Below are positions 1 to 5,076 of a stretch of DNA of 7,672 bases, piece after piece. Each line of letters starts with the position of its first letter. Position 1 is the stretch's first letter. Where the stretch lies: the NCBI GenBank assembly GCA_031423755.1, contig JANPGC010000019.1, positions 1-7,672 on the forward strand, read 5' to 3'. A program made the position numbers and the translations under genes. The notes beneath the pieces are model-generated. The model made no database searches. It worked only from the letters and a program-made list of their open reading frames with translations, and was not told the origin of the DNA. Source of the stretch: JANMEX01 sp031423755 (GTDB taxonomy: Bacteria; Pseudomonadota; Alphaproteobacteria; Rhizobiales; Rhizobiaceae).

Positions 1-229
1 GCTCGCGGCTCCGATGGACGGTGCTTTTTATGCTTGGTGCGACGTCAGCCAGCACACCAATGATTCGATGATTTTCGCCAACAAAATCTTGGAAGAGACG
101 TTTGTCGCGTCGACGCCGGGTCATGATTTTGACTTGGAGAACGGTCACCGCTTCATGCGGTTCTCATATGCCGGGCGGCACGAGGATATGGTTGAGGCGC
201 TCGACCGGCTCGAAAGATTTCTGGCGTAA
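1..229 (+). CDS. PLP-dependent class I/II aminotransferase, C-terminal fragment (5' end outside window)
   Basis: This is the 3' end of a gene running in from the left; the first whole codon is at position 2 and the TAA stop is at 227-229, leaving 75 residues. The reading frame is open to the window edge, so the internal ATG at 14 is not the start. The segment APMDGAFYAWCDVS, then ANKILEETFVASTPG, a GHRFMRFSYAG stretch and a final helix resembles the C-terminal small domain of fold-type I aminotransferases of the aspartate aminotransferase family. In that family the Arg of an RFSYA/RLSYA-type motif binds the substrate alpha-carboxylate. The Schiff-base lysine lies upstream and is not visible, so substrate specificity cannot be assigned and I give no symbol. 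The gene converges on rne and shares its terminator hairpin. Confidence 0.82.
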   Translation, partial: LAAPMDGAFYAWCDVSQHTNDSMIFANKILEETFVASTPGHDFDLENGHRFMRFSYAGRHEDMVEALDRLERFLA

Positions 230-236
230 GCCTCAG

Positions 237-265
237 AAAAAAAGGCCGGAATTGCCTCCGGCCTT
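237..265. terminator. Bidirectional intrinsic terminator between the aminotransferase gene and rne
   Basis: A perfect GGCCGGA/TCCGGCC stem (244-250 with 257-263) has a 6-nt ATTGCC loop and two further A-T pairs at its base. On the minus strand the hairpin is followed by seven U residues (complement of 237-243), a textbook rho-independent terminator 22 nt past the rne stop. On the plus strand it is followed only by TTGGTTCTTT, so termination of the aminotransferase transcript is probably weaker. It lies entirely in the 58-bp gap between the two convergent genes. Confidence 0.88.
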
Positions 266-287
266 GGTTCTTTGACAATCTAATAAC

Positions 288-3092
288 TCAGAAGAAACCG
301 CGGCGCTGCCACCAGCCGCCCTTGCGCGGCTTGCTTTCTCCAGCCGGTTCTTCGGCGTCCGGCGCGTTTTCAGGCTCGGTGACAACCTGTTCCACCGGCA
401 CTTCCGCAGCTTCCGCCTTGCGTCGCGAAGCTCTTGGCTTTGCTGGAGCTTTGGTTGTGGCGGGTGCATCATCTGCCGTCGCGACTTTGGTCGGCACAGC
501 AACGGCAGCAACCGTTTCAACTGTTGCTTCAACGCTCTCAGCCTTTTTCTTGCGGGCGCGTGGCTTGGCAGTTTTAACAACGGGCTCAGCGGCAGAATCG
601 GCAACGGCTGCCACTTCGGCGGGGGCAGCTATTTGATCCACAACCGACTCAGCAGGCTCATCTTTTGCCGTCTCGACAGAATTGTCGTCCGCCCCTTCCT
701 TGGTGCGGCGGCCGCCGCGACGACCACGGCGACGCTTCTTTGCATCACGCTCTGCGGTTTCGTCGCGTTCCGTGTTTGAGGCCTTGGCGACAGTTTCGGT
801 GCCGTCTGTTTGATCTGCGGCATCGTCATCGCTGTCATCTGCGCCAGAATCGTCCGCACTGTCGCCAGAGCCTTCGATCACAACGCCGTTCTGGTCGCGC
901 TGCTCTTCGCCACGGTTGCGTCCGCGCCTGCGGCGGCGGCGCTTGCGGCGTGGTTCACCTTCGGTATTGCCATTTCCGCTGCGGGCGGGCTGTTCTGCCT
1001 TGGGCTGCGAAACCACTTCTTCCGAGGCTTCCGCCTCCACGACTTCCACTTCTTCCGGTTCCTCAACGGTTAGATCGGCCTGATCTTCCGGCGTTTCTTC
1101 GTAAGCGGGAAGAAGCGGGCCGCGCGGTGTGCCGGACGCCGGGCCGCCACGGTCGATCAGCACATGCTGCGCGCCAACCTTGTCGTCAGCGTCCAACAGA
1201 ATGCGAACGCCAAAGCGCTGCTCAAGATCTGTCACACTCTCGCGTTTCTGATTGAGCACATACAACGCTGTCTCAACCGAGGTTTTGACGATCAAGTCAT
1301 TGGTTGCGCTGCGCAGCAGGAACTCTTCAATCGTGCGGATGACGTGCAGACCGACCGAGGACTGCGAGCGCACATGGCCGGTACCGCCACAATGGGCGCA
1401 GACCTGCATCGTGCTTTCAAGCACAGAAGCTCGAATGCGCTGGCGTGACATTTCGAGCAGGCCGAAGTGCGAAATGCGGCCAACCTGGATGCGGGCGCGG
1501 TCGTTCTTGAGATTGTCCTTGAGGCGTTTTTCAACAGACCGGTTGTTGCGCTTTTCCTCCATGTCGATGAAGTCGATGACGACAAGGCCCGCAAGATCGC
1601 GCAGACGAAGCTGGCGTGCAACTTCTTCGGCCGCTTCAAGGTTGGTCTGAAGCGCGGTATCTTCGATGGAGTGCTCGCGTGTTGACCGGCCAGAGTTCAC
1701 ATCGATGGAGACGAGCGCTTCGGTCTGGTTGATGATGATGTAGCCGCCGGATTTCAGCGTCACTTGCGGTTGCAGCATCTTGTCCAGATGACCTTCGATG
1801 CCTGCACGTGCAAAGATTGGCGTTGCTTCCCGATAGGGCTGAACCATCTTGGCATGGCTTGGCATAAGCATGCGCATGAAGTCTTTGGCCTCGCGATAGC
1901 CGTTTTCGCCAGAAACAAGTATTTCCGAGATGTCCTTGTTGTACAGATCTCGGATCGAGCGCTTGATCAGGCTGCCCTCCTCGTAAACAAGGGCAGGGGC
2001 AGACGACTGGAGTGTCAGGTTGCGCACCGTTTCCCACGCGCGCATCAGATATTCGTAATCGCGCTTGATCTCGACCTTGGTGCGGTTGGCGCCTGCCGTT
2101 CGCAGGATGACGCCCATGCCTTTCGGCACTTCGAGTTCCTTGACCACATCCTTCAAACGCTTGCGGTCCTGCGCGCTGGTGATCTTGCGCGAAATGCCAC
2201 CGCCACGACCTGTGTTCGGCATGAGGACGGAGTAGCGACCGGCGAGCGACAGATATGTCGTGAGCGCAGCGCCCTTGTTGCCGCGCTCTTCCTTGACAAC
2301 CTGAACCAGCAACACTTGGCGGCGCTTGATGACTTCCTGGATTTTATACTGTTTGCGCGAGGTGCGGCGGCGAAGCGGCATTTCTTCCATGGCGTCTTCT
2401 GCGCCAACCGATTCGATTACTTCCTGCTCTTCAATGTGGTCGTCATCCGAATGTTCACCGTCATCATCGTCGTCGTGCTTTTCGCGGCGGCGTGATTTGC
2501 GGTGACCGTGACTTGACTCTTCGGAGGTATCTTTGGCTTCAGCAGTAACGTCTTCGGAGATTTCATCGGTCTCTACTGCCATCTCCATGACGGTCGGCTT
2601 CTCGTCGCCATGGCCACCTGATTCGGCTTCTCCGCTCGTTTCGTGATGCGGCTCGGCATCCGGCTGACCTTCGGAGGCCAAGTCTGCCGCGCTTTCGCCC
2701 TCTGTGCGGCCGCGTCCCCGACCACGTTCGCCACGGTTGCGGCCGCGGCCATATTCTCGCTCGCGGCGCGGTTCGCGCGGCTGTTCGTCTTCATCCTCGT
2801 CGTGCTCTTCAGCTTCCGCTTCCAGAAGCGCCTGACGGTCCGCATACGGAATTTGATAGTAGTCAGGATGTATTTCACTGAAAGCGAGAAATCCGTGGCG
2901 GTTACCGCCATATTCGACGAAAGCCGCCTGCAACGACGGTTCTACGCGCGTTACCCGTGCCAGATAGATATTGCCGCGTATCTGTTTTTTGTGTTGAGAT
3001 TCAAAGTCAAATTCTTCGATCCGGCTGCCACGGACCACGACGACGCGTGTTTCCTCCGGGTGGGAGGCGTCGATCAGCATCTTGTTTGCCAT
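288..3092 (-). CDS. rne: Ribonuclease E (endoribonuclease and degradosome scaffold)
   Basis: RNase E cleaves single-stranded AU-rich RNA, starts mRNA decay, processes rRNA and tRNA precursors, and scaffolds the RNA degradosome. The product is 934 aa. Domains: S1 domain beginning near residue 36 and interrupted by a charged insertion at about 91-246; then the RNase H-like and DNase I-like catalytic region. The Mg2+-binding aspartates are D464 (in SIDVNSG) and D507 (in VVIDFID), 43 residues apart as for E. coli D303/D346. The Zn-link CxxC is C565/C568. After about residue 650 the chain is low-complexity, with Arg-rich blocks (714-727, 785-797) and an acidic stretch, ending in GWWQRRGFF. A GWW motif near the C terminus of Caulobacter RNase E binds PNPase, so this end probably does too. 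I chose ATG 3092 because MANKMLIDASHPEETR matches the family N terminus and GGGGAG lies 10 nt upstream; an ATG at 3146 would add 18 unrelated residues. TGA stop at 288-290. Confidence 0.96.
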   Translation of the reverse strand: MANKMLIDASHPEETRVVVVRGSRIEEFDFESQHKKQIRGNIYLARVTRVEPSLQAAFVEYGGNRHGFLAFSEIHPDYYQIPYADRQALLEAEAEEHDEDEDEQPREPRREREYGRGRNRGERGRGRGRTEGESAADLASEGQPDAEPHHETSGEAESGGHGDEKPTVMEMAVETDEISEDVTAEAKDTSEESSHGHRKSRRREKHDDDDDGEHSDDDHIEEQEVIESVGAEDAMEEMPLRRRTSRKQYKIQEVIKRRQVLLVQVVKEERGNKGAALTTYLSLAGRYSVLMPNTGRGGGISRKITSAQDRKRLKDVVKELEVPKGMGVILRTAGANRTKVEIKRDYEYLMRAWETVRNLTLQSSAPALVYEEGSLIKRSIRDLYNKDISEILVSGENGYREAKDFMRMLMPSHAKMVQPYREATPIFARAGIEGHLDKMLQPQVTLKSGGYIIINQTEALVSIDVNSGRSTREHSIEDTALQTNLEAAEEVARQLRLRDLAGLVVIDFIDMEEKRNNRSVEKRLKDNLKNDRARIQVGRISHFGLLEMSRQRIRASVLESTMQVCAHCGGTGHVRSQSSVGLHVIRTIEEFLLRSATNDLIVKTSVETALYVLNQKRESVTDLEQRFGVRILLDADDKVGAQHVLIDRGGPASGTPRGPLLPAYEETPEDQADLTVEEPEEVEVVEAEASEEVVSQPKAEQPARSGNGNTEGEPRRKRRRRRRGRNRGEEQRDQNGVVIEGSGDSADDSGADDSDDDAADQTDGTETVAKASNTERDETAERDAKKRRRGRRGGRRTKEGADDNSVETAKDEPAESVVDQIAAPAEVAAVADSAAEPVVKTAKPRARKKKAESVEATVETVAAVAVPTKVATADDAPATTKAPAKPRASRRKAEAAEVPVEQVVTEPENAPDAEEPAGESKPRKGGWWQRRGFF

Positions 3093-3509
3093 TTTGGAAA
3101 TACTCCCCGGCAAGCGGGCGATCTTCACCATCCAATCTGGCAGCAATGCTGCAAATGGCGGTGGTTCGGCGGCTTGCGGATATGATTATGCTCTTCACGG
3201 ACGCGTTTGGCGCAACCAGCGGCAAGGAGGCAAAAAAGCCACCCTGAAACACACCTTCTGGCATACTAGCGATCATCACGTATCCGTCGAATGAACGACC
3301 CAAGTTTTCGGCCCGCATGCGGACCAGTGACGGCTCTGGAAGAGCCAAGCGGATAAATCCGCCTATCTTTGCCGGAATTTGCCTCAGCAACCTCCAGCGA
3401 GAACCAATTTGAACCTGATGGCCGTCTTGCGACAGTTCGCAGTCTTTACAGCGGCCCAGATTGTGAGCCAGCTTTGATGCCGGAAAACTCCGCCGGCCAA
3501 GCAGTATTC
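3093..3509 (-). promoter_or_regulatory. Probable rne 5' leader with hairpins
   Basis: If the proposed promoter upstream is right, the rne transcript begins near 3509 and has an untranslated leader of about 415 nt. No convincing gene lies in it. It holds several inverted repeats: GCGGAT/ATCCGC (3349-3362), GGCTCT/AGAGCC with a 3-nt loop (3332-3346), a CCGCATGCGG palindrome (3313-3322), and a stem with one mismatch whose loop is six U residues in the rne RNA (3226-3243). In E. coli a leader of similar length carries stem-loops through which RNase E lowers its own mRNA level; a parallel role here is inference. The SD-like GGGGAG for rne is the complement of 3103-3108. Confidence 0.45.
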
Positions 3510-3515
3510 ATGCTC

Positions 3516-3545
3516 AATATAGAGGCTTGCGCGTCAAACAGGCAA
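3516..3545 (-). promoter_or_regulatory. Candidate sigma-70-type promoter for rne
   Basis: On the minus strand, a -10-like TATATT (complement of 3516-3521, 5 of 6 to consensus) lies 18 nt downstream of a -35-like TTGCCT (complement of 3540-3545, 4 of 6). This is the best pair I found upstream of rne and would place the start near 3509. Two TTGAC elements close by on the same strand (at 3533-3537 and 3563-3567) lack a well-spaced -10, so the exact -35 is uncertain. Confidence 0.35.
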
Positions 3546-3637
3546 GTGCCTTTTGCCGCAAAGTCAAACCATGCGGATTGCGGGAACGGCAAGGTTTGAT
3601 TAACCAAACAAAGCTAGACCTGATCAAATCTGTAAAC

Positions 3638-3652
3638 ATGGCTTGGATATGA
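3638..3652 (+). other. Possible four-codon leader minigene overlapping the amidase start
   Basis: ATG GCT TGG ATA TGA encodes M-A-W-I. Its stop overlaps the ATG at 3649 in an ATGA arrangement typical of translational coupling. No Shine-Dalgarno sequence is visible before either start, so translation of this minigene is inference. It is listed because it bears on the choice of amidase start. Confidence 0.2.
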
Positions 3653-4878
3653 GCTTACGCCTGAAAAACATGGCAAGAATCGCCTTGGGCCGTGCAGTGG
3701 CGGCCACGCTGGTTTTGCTTTGTCTGCCAACGCTTTTGGCACACGGCCAAGGCAACTTTGCGCAGTCGGCAGTTGAAATCAGGTTTGCCGGCGGTGCGAA
3801 GGCGACGCGCGTCGAGATTGATTTTGACAAACACCCCGACGTGACAACAAACCTTCTTGCCGCGCCTTACAGGCTTGTCATCGACATGCCGGAAACACTG
3901 TTTGCGTTGGATGCCGCAAATTCGCCTGCCGCCGGTCTGGTCAAGTCCTATCGCTTTGGACTGATTCAGGCTGGCCGATCGAGAATGGTCCTCTCCATGG
4001 ATGGGCCTTTCAGCGCGTCTACTCCGCAAATCGTGCGATCTGCAGACAGAACGCGCCACACATTGTTGATTGACTTGAAATCGGCAAAGGCTGCGGCATT
4101 CGAATCTGCCCTTTCAGCCCAAACAGTAACAACATCATCTGTCACCAGCGGGAAGGGGGACAGAATCGGAAGTTCTGACGCCAGTGAGGACTTTGTAGTT
4201 GTCATCGACCCCGGGCACGGAGGCATTGATGGCGGTGCCACGGGAATTCATGGAGCGATGGAAAAAACTCTCACCTTGATATTTGCCCGCGAGTTGAACG
4301 CGCGCCTTAATATGCTACCGGGCGTAAAAGTGTTCATGACCCGTGACGAGGACCGCTTTATCGCGTTGGATGAACGCGTGCGAATCGCGAGGCAGCTGAA
4401 CGCCTCGCTCTTCATTTCAATCCATGCAGACACAATCAGTGACAAATCCTTGCGCGGTGCGACTGTCTACACACTCTCAGATCAGGCGTCTGACGAGATG
4501 GCGCATGCCGTCGCGCAGCAGGAAAACCTGTCAGACGCGATTGGCGGCGTTGTAACGGACGTGGAAGATCCCAATGTCGCTGACATTTTGATAGATTTGA
4601 CCCGCCGCGAAACGATGCAATTTTCAGTAAAGTTCGCCCGGTCTTTGGTCGCATCCATACAGAAAAAGGCGAAGACGATAAATCATCCGCATCGTTCGGC
4701 TGGATTCAAGGTCTTGAAGGCCCCAGACATTCCCTCAGTGTTGGTCGAACTCGGGTATTTGTCGAATCCGGACGATGAAAAGCTCGTCTCTGATCCTGAA
4801 TGGCGCAAGGGTGTGCTCGAGGAGATGGCGAAGGCGATCAGCGCATATGCGATGAAGCAGGCGGCCGGCCGCCAGTAA
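3649..4878 (+). CDS. amiC: N-acetylmuramoyl-L-alanine amidase, AMIN plus Amidase_3 (AmiC/AmiB type)
   Basis: This is a zinc amidase of the periplasm that cuts the amide bond between MurNAc and the stem peptide, splitting septal peptidoglycan for daughter-cell separation. The 409-aa product has a Sec-type signal peptide (basic n-region, hydrophobic 16-31, possible cleavage after AHG at 33), an AMIN targeting domain (about 40-145), a polar linker, and an Amidase_3 domain (about 181-402). Zinc/catalytic residues are present: H190 in DPGHGG, E205 in GAMEKTL, H259 in SIHAD, E367 in VLVELGY. A helical insertion between SIHAD and the final Glu motif (about 277-335) matches the self-blocking segment of EnvC/DipM-activated amidases, described for Bartonella AmiB. 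The start is uncertain: TTG 3643 and ATG 3670 are in frame and none has a clear Shine-Dalgarno sequence; ATG 3649 gives a full signal peptide. It diverges from rne and precedes mrcA by 198 bp with no evident strong terminator. AmiC versus AmiB naming is a matter of convention. Confidence 0.93.
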   Translation: MSLRLKNMARIALGRAVAATLVLLCLPTLLAHGQGNFAQSAVEIRFAGGAKATRVEIDFDKHPDVTTNLLAAPYRLVIDMPETLFALDAANSPAAGLVKSYRFGLIQAGRSRMVLSMDGPFSASTPQIVRSADRTRHTLLIDLKSAKAAAFESALSAQTVTTSSVTSGKGDRIGSSDASEDFVVVIDPGHGGIDGGATGIHGAMEKTLTLIFARELNARLNMLPGVKVFMTRDEDRFIALDERVRIARQLNASLFISIHADTISDKSLRGATVYTLSDQASDEMAHAVAQQENLSDAIGGVVTDVEDPNVADILIDLTRRETMQFSVKFARSLVASIQKKAKTINHPHRSAGFKVLKAPDIPSVLVELGYLSNPDDEKLVSDPEWRKGVLEEMAKAISAYAMKQAAGRQ

Positions 4879-5050
4879 GGGTTGATTTCGTCTGCCCGCT
4901 GTTGCTTTTGCGCAATGGTGCAGAAGAGGCAAATCGCGTAAAGACACTGTGATGGGACCAGTCGTTCACGCGATTGCCGCATTTGTCGGCGAGTGGGTCA
5001 AACGAAGCAAGGAAAGCCGGACTCAGCGCATGCGGGTTCCTGGCACAAGG

Positions 5051-5072
5051 GGGTGGCTTGGCCACCCGGGGA
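5051..5072 (+). promoter_or_regulatory. Hairpin abutting the mrcA ribosome binding site
   Basis: GGGTGGC (5051-5057) pairs perfectly with GCCACCC (5061-5067) around a TTG loop. The SD-like GGGGA (5068-5072) follows directly and stands 4 nt before ATG 5077. The stem has no U-tract, so it is not a terminator. Its position suggests an effect on ribosome loading or 5'-end stability of the mrcA message, which is inference. The rest of the 198-bp gap (4879-5076) shows no gene, and I found no well-spaced promoter pair in it. Confidence 0.45.
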
Positions 5073-5076
5073 TCAG

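Noticed and set aside
665..1255. 196-codon plus-strand open frame opposite the rne tail
   Set aside because: The Arg/Cys/His-rich composition is what an antisense reading of a charged low-complexity tail produces.
1764..2495. 243-codon plus-strand open frame opposite rne
   Set aside because: It mirrors the conserved catalytic and S1 region of RNase E and has no family resemblance of its own.
3093..3146. 18-codon N-terminal extension of rne from ATG 3146
   Set aside because: The extra residues do not resemble RNase E N termini, whereas MANKMLIDASHPEETR at 3092 does and has an upstream GGGGAG.
3007..3390. 127-codon minus-strand frame in the rne leader, overlapping the rne start
   Set aside because: It begins with TTG directly against a GGAGG (no spacing), has no recognisable domain, and overlaps the conserved rne N terminus. 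Kept out, although a short upstream frame in the leader cannot be excluded without ribosome profiling.
3600..3606. TTAACCA resembling a CtrA half-site upstream of the amidase gene
   Set aside because: The second TTAA at the expected spacing is absent, and a single half-site is too short to support a call.
4860..4873. 14-bp perfect palindrome GGCGGCCGGCCGCC at the end of the amidase gene
   Set aside because: It has no loop and no U-tract, so it is not a terminator, and it encodes Ala-Ala-Gly-Arg in frame with common GC-rich codons.
5020..5024. GACTC (CcrM GANTC methylation site) upstream of mrcA
   Set aside because: A lone 4-base-specific site is expected by chance and I found no promoter for it to act on.
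4993..5076. 28-codon N-terminal extension of mrcA
   Set aside because: It would place a polar segment ahead of the membrane anchor and run through the hairpin and SD of the ATG at 5077.
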